In this document: piece after piece, positions 8,662 to 16,982 of the stretch
Layout of the letters: every line of letters begins with the position of its first letter
Numbering within the stretch: position 1 is the stretch's first letter
Source of the DNA: Nocardiopsis sp. FIRDI 009
GTDB taxonomy: Bacteria; Actinomycetota; Actinomycetes; Streptosporangiales; Streptosporangiaceae
Direction: 5' to 3'
DNA: 64,000 nucleotides
Assembly: GCF_003386285.1 (NCBI RefSeq)
Contig: NZ_QPNC01000005.1
Location: 111,271 to 175,270, forward strand
The notes under the pieces: generated by a model
What the model saw: the letters and a program-made list of their open reading frames with translations, nothing else
The model's database searches: none
Told to the model about the DNA's origin: nothing
Translations under genes and position numbers: made by a program

Positions 8662-10194
8662 ATGCCCTCCCGTCACCCTGTCGCCCCCCTGCCTCCCGGG
8701 ACGGCGGTCGAGATCGACCGTTCCGTCCGCCTCGCCGACGAGGGGCACGTACTGGTGGGCGGACACCCCCCACACGCGCTCCGCCTGACGACCGACCAGG
8801 CCAGCGTCCTGGTCCGCTGGTCGAGCGGGGCCGTCCCGAACGGCCGTGCGGAACGGGTCCTCGCCCGCCGCCTGATCGACGCCGGGTTCGCCCACCCCCG
8901 TCCCGCGGACACCGCGGTTCCCGTCGGGCCCGGGACCGTGGACGTGGCCGTCGTCGACCCGACCTCCCCCAACGACCTGGCCCGGACGTTGGACGGGCTC
9001 GCCACCGCCTACCCCGACCTGCGCCCCGTCGTCGTCGGCGCCACCGGGGCGAGCGCGTGGGCCGCCCGGAGCCGGGGGGCGCGCACCGTCCCCGGACCCG
9101 CCGGGGGCGCGTGCGCCCGGAACGCCGCGCTGGGCGCGTGCACCGCACCCCACGTGGCGCTCGTGGCGGCGGGCGCGCGCCTGGGACCTGGCTGGCTCGA
9201 AGCGGCCCTGGGGCACTTCGCCGATCCCGGGGTGGCGGCCGTCCTCCCCCGGGGGCTGACCGCTCGGGCCGACGCCCCCACCTATCTGGAGATGCTCGTG
9301 GCCGCCGTCGCCGCCGACCGGGTCGGACCCGACCGCGGAGCCGACCCGGCCCCCGTCCTGCCCTGGGGGCACGCGACCGGCGGACGGGGGCTGCCGGGAA
9401 CCGCGAACGGCCACACCCGTGCCGACCCCCTGAGCCCCGTGGGCGCGCTCGTCCTGCGCCGGGCGGCCGTCGGTCCCGACCCCTTCGACCCCGAGCTGGG
9501 GGAGGGCGCCGGACTCGACGCCCTGTGGCGTCTGGCCGAACACGGGTGGTCGGTGCGCTACGAACCCCGGTCACGGGTGCGGGTCCCGCCGGTCGGCGAT
9601 CTGGGGGGCTACCTGCGCGCGTGCTTCGCGCGCGGTGCGTTGACCGGGCGGCTCGCGCGGCGTCGCGGCCGGCGCGCGGTCGGCCCCGAGCTGTCCTGGT
9701 CCAGCGCGGCGGCCCTCGCCCTCCTGACCGCCGGACGTCCGGTGCCGGCGTTGGGCGCGGTGGCCCTCGGCGCGGCGTACGGCGCGCGGCGGCTCTCCGG
9801 TGGTGCGCGTGAGCGGTTGCCGGAGGCCGCGCTCGTGGCGGTGCGGGACCTGGTGTCCGCGGCCGGGAGCGGCGGCAGGTGGGTCCGGGGCGCCTGGTGG
9901 CCGGTGTTGGCCGGGGCGGCGGTCGGCGCGGGGGCACGCGACCGACGGACCGCGGCGGCCGTGGGCGCGATGCTCGTCCTGCCGCACCTGGGGGCGTGGC
10001 ACCGGGGCCGGGGCGTGGCACCGGTGGATCCGGTGACCTGGACCGCTCTGGGGGTGGCCGGGGACGCCGCGCGCTCACTGGGCACCTGGTGGGGAGCGGC
10101 GGGATCGCGGTCGGTCGCCCCCCTTCTCCCGTGCCCGAGAGCGATGGTGTGCACCGAGCGGCCCGTGGAGGCTCCGAGGGTGCGGCGCCCGTGA
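8662..10194 (+). CDS. MftF-like (mycofactocin) glycosyltransferase homologue lacking catalytic motifs
   Basis: The 510-residue protein aligns along its length with MftF, the family 2 glycosyltransferase that adds glucose units to mycofactocin. Shared landmarks are the N-terminal LPPGTAVEIDRSVRL...VLVGG, the middle GPGWLEAALGHFADPGVAAVLPR and the C-terminal hydrophobic half. The residues that bind UDP-sugar and metal in MftF are missing: VDDGSS-like reads VVGATGAS, the LDSD segment before PxxGWLEAL reads VAAGARLGPGWLEAA, and GEDVDLCWRL reads GAGLDALWRL. Fold retention with loss of DxD and ED motifs suggests a pseudo-enzyme or a changed donor. No mftA-E genes occur in the window. The ATG at 8662 has AAGG about 10 nt upstream. 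Confidence 0.75.
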   Translation: MPSRHPVAPLPPGTAVEIDRSVRLADEGHVLVGGHPPHALRLTTDQASVLVRWSSGAVPNGRAERVLARRLIDAGFAHPRPADTAVPVGPGTVDVAVVDPTSPNDLARTLDGLATAYPDLRPVVVGATGASAWAARSRGARTVPGPAGGACARNAALGACTAPHVALVAAGARLGPGWLEAALGHFADPGVAAVLPRGLTARADAPTYLEMLVAAVAADRVGPDRGADPAPVLPWGHATGGRGLPGTANGHTRADPLSPVGALVLRRAAVGPDPFDPELGEGAGLDALWRLAEHGWSVRYEPRSRVRVPPVGDLGGYLRACFARGALTGRLARRRGRRAVGPELSWSSAAALALLTAGRPVPALGAVALGAAYGARRLSGGARERLPEAALVAVRDLVSAAGSGGRWVRGAWWPVLAGAAVGAGARDRRTAAAVGAMLVLPHLGAWHRGRGVAPVDPVTWTALGVAGDAARSLGTWWGAAGSRSVAPLLPCPRAMVCTERPVEAPRVRRP

Positions 10195-10806
10195 AGGAGA
10201 GGTCGTGCCCGAGCGTTAGCTATCGTTAACTTTGACTACTCACAGTAGTGATATTCGGTCCTGTTCTGAGGGCGGGTAATGGCACATCCGATGCCCGAGG
10301 TCGAGGGCGCCGCAGGGGTGGGGCGTCGACCATGACGTGCACGTTTCTGGAATGTTTCGATCTTTTTTCATGATTGCCCTATTTTGTGAACTTTGGCCGA
10401 TACACCCCTCTCTCGCTGTTCGGTCGATGGTGTAGGAGCTTGTTTTCCCAGGTCACTGTGGTTGATGGTGGCAGTGTGCCGCGCGTCTCTCACTGTGAGT
10501 ACAAGTCTTGACAATTCGATCGAAGGATGAGGTCCAAACGGGCACCGTTGTCTTTTCTTGATGGGTCGGTGACCTCCGAGTGTCCAGCCGTCCCGCAGAC
10601 TCTTGACATTCCGGTCACGGACCGTGAATCGGAAGGAAGCGTGTTTCGTCGGTCACTGGGTGTCACCCCGCCAGTGGTCCCGGGATCGCGAACGCTTAAC
10701 GGTGGGATCCACCGAGCAACGCGCCCCCGGTGCCACGGGTCTCCCGGTCACGACCGTTCGGAACGGATGACGAGCGCCGGGCTCGGTGTGAGGTTCGGAG
10801 ATAGTT
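10195..10806. other. AT-richer control region ahead of the peptide-transporter operon
   Basis: No convincing gene. It holds a perfect inverted repeat ACTACT-CAC-AGTAGT at 10235-10249, two TTGACA hexamers at 10508-10513 and 10603-10608 that could serve as -35 elements (no good -10 partner found), and a palindrome TCACGG-A-CCGTGA at 10615-10627 directly after the second hexamer, well placed for an operator. Confidence 0.45.
10615..10627. promoter_or_regulatory. Candidate operator palindrome for the oligopeptide ABC operon
   Basis: The perfect 13-bp inverted repeat TCACGGACCGTGA begins 7 nt after a TTGACA hexamer and about 180 nt before the first permease start. Position and symmetry suggest a repressor site. 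The regulator is unknown. Confidence 0.35.
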
Positions 10807-11787
10807 TTGGGCAAGTTCCTGGCCAGGCGGCTACTGAACTACGTCGTGTTGATCTTTCTCGCGACGAGTTTCGCCTACCTGCTCGCGGCCACCAACCTGT
10901 ATCCACGCGGGTACTTCGAGCAGATGCAGCCTCCCCCGTCCCCCGAGGCGGTCAACTCCCAACTGGACGCGCTCAACCTCAACGACCAGACGCCGATCGC
11001 GCAGCGTTACGTCACGTGGGTGAGCGGCGTCCTCGTCGGCGACTTCGGGAAGACCATCCAGGGCGGTGACGTCACCCAGGAGATGTGGCTCAAGGCCGGG
11101 GTCACGCTGCGCCTCATCACCGTCGCCACCGTCCTCGGCAGCGCCATCGGCATCATCGTCGGCGCCTACGCCGCGGTACGCCAGTACCGGGGGTTCGACA
11201 AGGCGGCCACGGCGGTGTCGTTCTTCGTGCTGTCGGTGCCCACCGTCGTGATCGCGCTCTCCGTACAGGTCGGCGCGAACGCCATCAACGACATGCTCGG
11301 GTTCCAGCTGCTGAGCTACTCCGGCGAGTACTCCGCGGGCTTCCAGGGCAACGGGTGGGAGCTGTTCCTCAACCGCCTCCACCACGCGATCCTGCCGACC
11401 CTGGTCCTGGCGGTCTCGCTCTTCGCGGCCTTCGCCCGCTACCAGCGGAACATGATGCTGGACGTCCTCAGCTCCGACTTCGTGCGCACGGCGATGGCCA
11501 AGGGGCTCACCCGCAGAGCGGCCCTGTTCAAGCACGCCCTGCGCACGGCGCTGATCCCCACCATCACCTACTTCACGTTCACCTTCGGCATCCTGGTGTC
11601 CGGTGCGACCTTCACCGAGAAGATCTACGGCTGGCACGGGATGGGCGCCTGGCTGATCGACTCCATCTTCAGCCACGACGTCCACGTCGTCGCCGCCGTC
11701 TCCTGGTTCATGGCGATCACCGTCATGGCGGCGTCCTTCCTGTCGGACATCCTCTACGCCTGGCTCGACCCGAGGGTGCGGGTGTGA
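10807..11787 (+). CDS. Oligopeptide/dipeptide ABC transporter permease, DppB/OppB family
   Basis: First permease of a peptide importer, 326 residues. The TTG start is supported by GGAG 6 nt upstream and by the family-typical start MGKFLARRLLNYVVLIFLATS, where a basic cluster precedes helix 1. A periplasmic-side loop follows, with LVGDFGKTIQGG, and then five more helices. The EAA-type cytoplasmic loop is SSDFVRTAMAKGLTRRAALFKHALRTALIP, which contacts the ATPase. The C-terminus is the usual ILYAWLDPRVRV. It is the first gene of a four-gene operon with the second permease 79 nt downstream. Confidence 0.95.
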   Translation: MGKFLARRLLNYVVLIFLATSFAYLLAATNLYPRGYFEQMQPPPSPEAVNSQLDALNLNDQTPIAQRYVTWVSGVLVGDFGKTIQGGDVTQEMWLKAGVTLRLITVATVLGSAIGIIVGAYAAVRQYRGFDKAATAVSFFVLSVPTVVIALSVQVGANAINDMLGFQLLSYSGEYSAGFQGNGWELFLNRLHHAILPTLVLAVSLFAAFARYQRNMMLDVLSSDFVRTAMAKGLTRRAALFKHALRTALIPTITYFTFTFGILVSGATFTEKIYGWHGMGAWLIDSIFSHDVHVVAAVSWFMAITVMAASFLSDILYAWLDPRVRV

Positions 11788-11866
11788 CCGTGACACCAAA
11801 CCCCCGCATCCCCACCCGCCACGTTCCGTCCCGCACCACCGCGGCGCCCCTGCTGGAGACCACGCC

Positions 11867-12778
11867 ATGAGCACGACCCAAGAGAGCACGGAGTCCGTGA
11901 AGGCGCCGACCGCGCCCCCGGCTCCCAACCGGCTCAAGGACCTGGGCCGCCAACTCCTCGGGACCCGGCGCGTCATCGTCGGCCTCGTCCTGCTTGCCCT
12001 CCTCGCGCTGTTCGCCCTCGTGGGCCCGCTCGTCAGCGGGTGGGAGGTCGGCGAGCGCGACTTCACCGACATCCTCGGCGCGCCCTCCGCCGACCACTGG
12101 ATGGGCACCAACACCACCGGTCAGGACATCTTCACCCAGACCACGGCGGGGCTGCGCAAGTCCCTGATGATCGGTCTGCTCGTCGCCGTGATCACCACCG
12201 CGGTCGCGGCCCTGGTGGGCTCCTTCGCCGGCTACTTCGGGGGTCTCGTCGACAAGGGACTGATGTGGATCGCCGACCTGGCCCTGGTCCTGCCCAGTTT
12301 CGTCATCCTGGCCATCCTGTCCACCCACTTCTCCGGTGACGGAGGCTGGTTCGTGCTGGTCATCCTGCTGGCCGTGTTCAGCTGGATGGTCACCTCCAAG
12401 ATGGTCCGCGGACTGACCATCTCCCTGCGCGAACGCGAGTACATCCACGCCGCCCGGTTCATGGGCGTCCCCCCGTACAAGATCATCCTGCGCCACATCC
12501 TGCCGAACATGTCCTCCCTGCTCATCGCGGACGCCACCATCATGGTCAGCTCCGCGATCATCGGGGAGACCGCGCTCAGCTACTTCGGTCTGGGCGTCCA
12601 GGCGCCCGACGTCAGCCTCGGCGTCGTGATCGCCGCCGGTTCGCGGTTCGCCACCACCGCCTGGTGGATGTTCGCGTTCCCCGCGCTGCTGCTGGTCGTG
12701 ATGGTGCTGGCCGTGAACATGATCGGGGACGGGCTGCGCGACGCCCTCGACCCGTCGTCCAAGTCGCGCCGGTCCTAG
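11867..12778 (+). CDS. Oligopeptide/dipeptide ABC transporter permease, DppC/OppC family
   Basis: Second permease, 303 residues. A cytoplasmic Pro/Thr-rich N-terminus is followed by a first helix (RVIVGLVLLALLALFALVGPLV), the extracellular DHWMGTNTTGQDIFTQTTAGLRKSL typical of the DppC group, and a five-helix BPD_transp_1 core. The EAA loop LREREYIHAARFMGVPPYKIILRHILPN is intact, and the C-terminus ends MIGDGLRDALDPSSKSRRS. The ATG at 11867 has GGAGA about 10 nt upstream. It pairs with the permease before it to form the heterodimeric channel. Confidence 0.95.
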   Translation: MSTTQESTESVKAPTAPPAPNRLKDLGRQLLGTRRVIVGLVLLALLALFALVGPLVSGWEVGERDFTDILGAPSADHWMGTNTTGQDIFTQTTAGLRKSLMIGLLVAVITTAVAALVGSFAGYFGGLVDKGLMWIADLALVLPSFVILAILSTHFSGDGGWFVLVILLAVFSWMVTSKMVRGLTISLREREYIHAARFMGVPPYKIILRHILPNMSSLLIADATIMVSSAIIGETALSYFGLGVQAPDVSLGVVIAAGSRFATTAWWMFAFPALLLVVMVLAVNMIGDGLRDALDPSSKSRRS

Positions 12779-12790
12779 GGGGAGACACAC

Positions 12791-14992
12791 ATGAGCACTG
12801 ACACCGTGACGACCACCGACGCCGCGCCCGGCGAGCGCGCGGACGACGCGCCCGTCCTGGAGGTCTCCGACCTGACCGTCACCTTCCCCGGCCTGAACGG
12901 CGGCCCCGACGTACGCGCCGTGCGCGGCGTCAGCTACACGGTCCGCCGGGGCGAGGTCCTCGGTATCGTCGGCGAGTCCGGCTCCGGCAAGTCCGTCTCC
13001 TCGATGGCCGCGATGGGGCTGCTGCCGGCCCACGCCAGGATCACCGGGTCGGTCCGCCTGCACGGCCAGGAGATCCTGGGCCTGGACGACCGCGACATGG
13101 CGCGCCTGCGCGGCAGGGTCATCTCCATGGTCTTCCAGGACCCGCTCTCCGGCCTCACCCCGGTGTACACGGTCGGCGACCAGCTCGCCGAGGCCGTACT
13201 GGTCCACGACCCCAGGACACCCAAGGGCAGGGCCAGGGAGCGCGCCGTCGAGCTTCTCGAACTGGTCGGCATCCCCAACGCCGAGCAGCGGTACCGCTCG
13301 TTCCCGCACGAGTTCTCCGGCGGCATGCGCCAGCGCGTCATGATCGCGATGGCGATGGCCAACAACCCCGACGTCATCATCTGCGACGAGCCCACCACCG
13401 CCCTGGACGTGACCATCCAGGCGCAGATCCTGGAGCTCCTGCACACCGCGCAGCGTGAGACCGGAGCCGCCATCGTGATGATCACGCACGACCTGGGTGT
13501 CGTCGCCGGGTTCGTCGACCGCGTGCTGGTCATGTACGCGGGGCGGCCCGTCGAGATGGGCACGGTCGACGAGATCTACTACGGCAGCCGGATGCCCTAC
13601 ACCATGGGACTCCTCGGCGCGGTCCCCCGGATGGACCTCGACCGGCAGGGCGCCCTCGTCCCCATCAAGGGGACCCCGCCCTCGCTGTCGTCGCTCCCGC
13701 CGGGCTGCCCCTTCGCGCCCCGCTGCCCGATCGCCCGACCCGAGTGCGAGCTGGCCGAGCCCGACCTGCTGCCGATCGGCGGGCAACCGCCCGCGGAGAC
13801 CGTCCGCGCCCCCCACGACGGCGAGGCGGCACCCGCCGAGGACGGCGGCCAGGGCGCCGGAGGACACCGGTCGGCGTGCGTGCGCTCCGGCGAGATCGCG
13901 GAGAACGCGTGGACCGCCCGGGACATCTACCCGGTCCCGGAGATCCCCGATGCACCCGCCTCCTCGGTGCGTCGGGAGGATCGGCCCGAGATGCTGCGGG
14001 TGCGGGACCTCATCAAACACCACCCGCTCACCAAGGGCGCCGTGTTCAAACGCCGGGTGGGCACGGTCCACGCCGTGGACGGGATCGACTTCGACATCAG
14101 GGAGGGCGAGACCCTCGCCCTGGTCGGCGAGTCCGGGTGCGGCAAGTCCTCCACGCTGATGGAGATCATGGGACTGGAGCGGCCCCAGCGCGGCACGATC
14201 GAGGTCATGGGCCAGGACGTGTCCGGGCTGAGCCGGGCGAAGCGGTTCGAGCTGCGCCGGGACATGCAGATCGTGTTCCAGGACCCGATGAGCTCGCTCA
14301 ACCCGCGCATGCCGGTCTTCGACATCATCGCCGAACCGCTGCGCACACACGGTGTGGCCGCGTCCGAGGTCACCCGACGGGTGTACGAACTGATCGACCT
14401 GGTCGGCCTCAACACCGAGCACGCCACGCGGTTCCCCGCCGAGTTCTCCGGCGGCCAGCGCCAGCGCGTCGGCATCGCCCGCGCCCTGGCACTGGAACCC
14501 AAACTGCTGGTCTTGGACGAACCCGTGTCCGCCCTGGACGTGTCCATCCAGGCCGGTGTGGTCAACCTCCTGGAGGAGCTCCAGGCCCGGCTCGGCCTCG
14601 CCTACCTGTTCGTGGCGCACGACCTGTCCGTGGTGCGGCACATCGCCGACCGCGTCGCGGTCATGTACCTCGGCCGGATCGTGGAGATCGGCGACACGCA
14701 CTCGATCTACACCCGGCCCGCACACCCCTACACCCAGGCGCTGCTGTCCGCCATCCCCATCCCCGACCCGGAGAAGGAGCGGACACGCACGCACATCGTC
14801 TTGGACGGTGACCTGCCCAGCCCCGCCAACCCACCAACGGGGTGCAGGTTCCGGACCAGGTGCCAGAAGTTCATCACTCTCTCCGACCGCGAACAGGAGC
14901 AGTGCATGACGGTCGAACCGCAGATCCGCGCCACCGACGGTGGCGACCAGGGAGCTGCCTGCCACTTCGCGGAGGGACGGCAGGCCGTCTGA
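12791..14992 (+). CDS. Fused double ATPase of the peptide ABC transporter (DppD-DppF fusion)
   Basis: Energises the importer by ATP hydrolysis. The 733 residues contain two complete nucleotide-binding domains. The first has Walker A GESGSGKS at 61-68, FSGGMRQRV signature, IICDEPTTALD Walker B and the oligopeptide-type C-terminal cysteine segment PPGCPFAPRCPIARPEC. The second has Walker A GESGCGKS at 446-453, FSGGQRQRV, LLVLDEPVSALD and a second cysteine segment (TGCRFRTRCQKF...QEQC) that in this family can carry an Fe-S cluster. Most peptide importers encode DppD and DppF separately, and the roughly 75-residue linker rich in Ala/Pro/Gly marks the junction. The gene starts 12 nt after the permease stop with GGGGGAG as ribosome binding site. 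Confidence 0.95.
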   Translation: MSTDTVTTTDAAPGERADDAPVLEVSDLTVTFPGLNGGPDVRAVRGVSYTVRRGEVLGIVGESGSGKSVSSMAAMGLLPAHARITGSVRLHGQEILGLDDRDMARLRGRVISMVFQDPLSGLTPVYTVGDQLAEAVLVHDPRTPKGRARERAVELLELVGIPNAEQRYRSFPHEFSGGMRQRVMIAMAMANNPDVIICDEPTTALDVTIQAQILELLHTAQRETGAAIVMITHDLGVVAGFVDRVLVMYAGRPVEMGTVDEIYYGSRMPYTMGLLGAVPRMDLDRQGALVPIKGTPPSLSSLPPGCPFAPRCPIARPECELAEPDLLPIGGQPPAETVRAPHDGEAAPAEDGGQGAGGHRSACVRSGEIAENAWTARDIYPVPEIPDAPASSVRREDRPEMLRVRDLIKHHPLTKGAVFKRRVGTVHAVDGIDFDIREGETLALVGESGCGKSSTLMEIMGLERPQRGTIEVMGQDVSGLSRAKRFELRRDMQIVFQDPMSSLNPRMPVFDIIAEPLRTHGVAASEVTRRVYELIDLVGLNTEHATRFPAEFSGGQRQRVGIARALALEPKLLVLDEPVSALDVSIQAGVVNLLEELQARLGLAYLFVAHDLSVVRHIADRVAVMYLGRIVEIGDTHSIYTRPAHPYTQALLSAIPIPDPEKERTRTHIVLDGDLPSPANPPTGCRFRTRCQKFITLSDREQEQCMTVEPQIRATDGGDQGAACHFAEGRQAV

Positions 14993-15011
14993 CGGCGGTT
15001 CGACACGGCAC

Positions 15012-15037
15012 GGCCAGCGCCGCCCCGCGCGCTGGCC
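15012..15037 (+). terminator. Intercistronic hairpin between ATPase and binding-protein genes
   Basis: GGCCAGCGC (15012-15020) and GCGCTGGCC (15029-15037) form a perfect 9-bp stem with an 8-nt loop between two co-directional operon genes. It may be a partial terminator or a 3'-end stabiliser allowing the binding protein to be made at a different level. Confidence 0.5.
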
Positions 15038-15063
15038 ATCTCACCCCTGAGAGGAAGATCCCC

Positions 15064-16788
15064 ATGCGAATCGGGAAGGTGCGCTACCTCGCCCCCGTCG
15101 CCGCCCTGGTGATGGTCGCCAGCGCGTGCGGCGGTGGCGGTGAGGAGAACGACCCCGAGCAGGCCCAGGAGGAGCTGGCGGCGCTGCCCGCCCAGGACCT
15201 CAACGCCGCTCCCCGTGAGGACCTACAGGACGGAGGCGACTTCGTCTGGGCCCTCACCAACTACGACGAGCAGCACAACATGGCGCACACCCAGGGCAAC
15301 ATGGCCAACGTGCGCCGTGTCGCCGGTGCCGTCATGCCGCGCGCGTTCCGCTGGGACGCCGAGGGCCTGCCCGAGCCGATCACCGACTACGTCCTGGACG
15401 CCCAGGTCAGCGACGACGGCCTGGAGGTCTCCTACGAGCTGAACCCGGACGCGGTGTGGTCCGACGGCGAGCCGATCACCTCGGCCGACTACGAGGCCCA
15501 GTACCTCACCTGGTCGGGCCAGCGCGACGGCGACTTCGAGCTCGGCGGTACCACCGGCTACGATCTGGTCGAGGAGTTCGTCGAGGGCGATGACGAGTAC
15601 TCCTTCACCCTCGTCTACTCCGAGCCCTACGCCGAGTGGCCCTCCCTGTTCTCCCCGCTCTACCCGGCGGAGTACATGGAGGACGAGGAGCTCTTCGAGG
15701 AGGGCTACTTCAAGGCCTACCCGGTCACCGCGGGCCCGTTCGGCGACGTGGAGTTCGACGACACCACCGAGCGCATCATCGTGCACCGGGACGAGGACTG
15801 GTGGGGCGAGCCCGCCAAGCTGGACCGGATCATCTTCGACGCCCTGGCCATCGACGGCCAGGCGACCGCGTTCGACAACGGTGAGATCGACGGGTTCTAC
15901 CTCGGCTACGACGCCGCCGGGTACCAGCTGCTGCAGGAGCGCGAGGGCAACGGCGCCTACTTCACCCGAGCCGTCAACCACGGCCACCGCTTCGTCTCGG
16001 TGAACGCCGGCAGCCCGGAGCTGGAGGACGTGCGCGTCCGTCAGGCCCTCGCCCTGGGGCTCAACACCGACACCCTGGCCGAGGCCGCGCTCGGCCCGAT
16101 CAACTGGCCGATCACCGGTCAGGTCAACCGCCTGCTCCGCTCCTCGCAGTACGGCTTCGAGGACAACAGCGGTGAGCTCGGCGGCTACGACCCCGAGCGC
16201 GCCCGAGAGCTGCTCGACGAGGCCGGGTGGACCCTGGAGGAGGGCGCGGAGTTCCGCACCAACGAGGACGGCGACACCCTGACGCTGACCTGGGTGGCCT
16301 CCGACGACTTCACCCTGGCCCAGAACGAGGCCGACATCGGCCGCGAGATGCTCGCCGAGATCGGCGTCGAGGTCGACGTCCAGCAGGTGCCGGGCAACGC
16401 CCTGTTCTCCGAGTACGTCATCCCCGGCAACTACGAGCTGGCCACCTTCGTCTACGTCGGCTCCAACCCCTACGCCGGTGACTCCGCGGGCAACTACGGC
16501 GGCCCGGTGAGCGGTGAGGGCGAGGACGCGGAGTGGGGCAACAACCTCAGCTTCCACTCCACGCAGGAGATCAACGACAAGTTCGCCGAGCTCCAGGCCG
16601 AGACCGACCCGGACCGCTACGCCGAGCTCGCCAACGAGATCGACGCCCTCATCTGGGACGAGGTCCTGACCATCCCCATGTTCGAGCGTCCCGGCCTCTG
16701 GGTCATGGACGAGAACCTGCGCAACTGGGGTGAGTACGGTGTGGCCTCCGACTACGTCTACGAGGACATCGGCTGGCTCGCCGAGTAA
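15064..16788 (+). CDS. Peptide ABC transporter substrate-binding lipoprotein (SBP family 5)
   Basis: Extracellular solute-binding lipoprotein that delivers peptides, or possibly another family 5 ligand, to the permease pair. It has 574 residues. The N-terminus MRIGKVRYLAPVAALVMVASAC is a lipoprotein signal with the modified cysteine at 22. The mature protein has the SBP_bac_5 layout: DGLEVSYELNPDAVWSDGEPITSADY, RVRQALALGLNTDTLAEAALGPINWP-type hinge segment, YDPERARELLDEAGWTLEEG and a long acidic C-lobe. The start is backed by GAGAGGAAG 7-15 nt upstream. It closes the operon and is followed by a very strong terminator. The ligand cannot be deduced. An acidic, Trp/Tyr-rich surface is all that stands out. 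Confidence 0.95.
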   Translation: MRIGKVRYLAPVAALVMVASACGGGGEENDPEQAQEELAALPAQDLNAAPREDLQDGGDFVWALTNYDEQHNMAHTQGNMANVRRVAGAVMPRAFRWDAEGLPEPITDYVLDAQVSDDGLEVSYELNPDAVWSDGEPITSADYEAQYLTWSGQRDGDFELGGTTGYDLVEEFVEGDDEYSFTLVYSEPYAEWPSLFSPLYPAEYMEDEELFEEGYFKAYPVTAGPFGDVEFDDTTERIIVHRDEDWWGEPAKLDRIIFDALAIDGQATAFDNGEIDGFYLGYDAAGYQLLQEREGNGAYFTRAVNHGHRFVSVNAGSPELEDVRVRQALALGLNTDTLAEAALGPINWPITGQVNRLLRSSQYGFEDNSGELGGYDPERARELLDEAGWTLEEGAEFRTNEDGDTLTLTWVASDDFTLAQNEADIGREMLAEIGVEVDVQQVPGNALFSEYVIPGNYELATFVYVGSNPYAGDSAGNYGGPVSGEGEDAEWGNNLSFHSTQEINDKFAELQAETDPDRYAELANEIDALIWDEVLTIPMFERPGLWVMDENLRNWGEYGVASDYVYEDIGWLAE

Positions 16789-16819
16789 CCCCGTGACCGT
16801 CCGGACACGGTGAACACCC

Positions 16820-16851
16820 GGGCGTCGGCCCCCGCGCGGGGGCCGACGCCC
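16820..16851 (+). terminator. Strong terminator of the peptide-transporter operon
   Basis: Perfect 14-bp stem (16820-16833 with 16838-16851) and a GCGC loop, 31 nt after the stop codon. Confidence 0.88.
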
Positions 16852-16982
16852 GTCGCCGTTCCCGGCGCCGATCCGGGGACGGGGCATGTCAAGGGAGCCT
16901 CGGGGTTGGGCCTCCGGGGCGGGCTGTGACAGTCTCGTGGGGTCCGAGAGACCCCCTGGTTCCGTTCGTTGGAAAGCCCTCG

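Noticed and set aside
8662..10194. Mycofactocin biosynthesis cluster
   Set aside because: Only a divergent MftF-like gene is present. MftA-E and MftR are not in the window.
11723..14965. Very long minus-strand open frame opposite the ABC ATPase gene
   Set aside because: Same antisense artefact: charged low-complexity translation, no motifs, and the plus strand is a clear ABC transporter operon.
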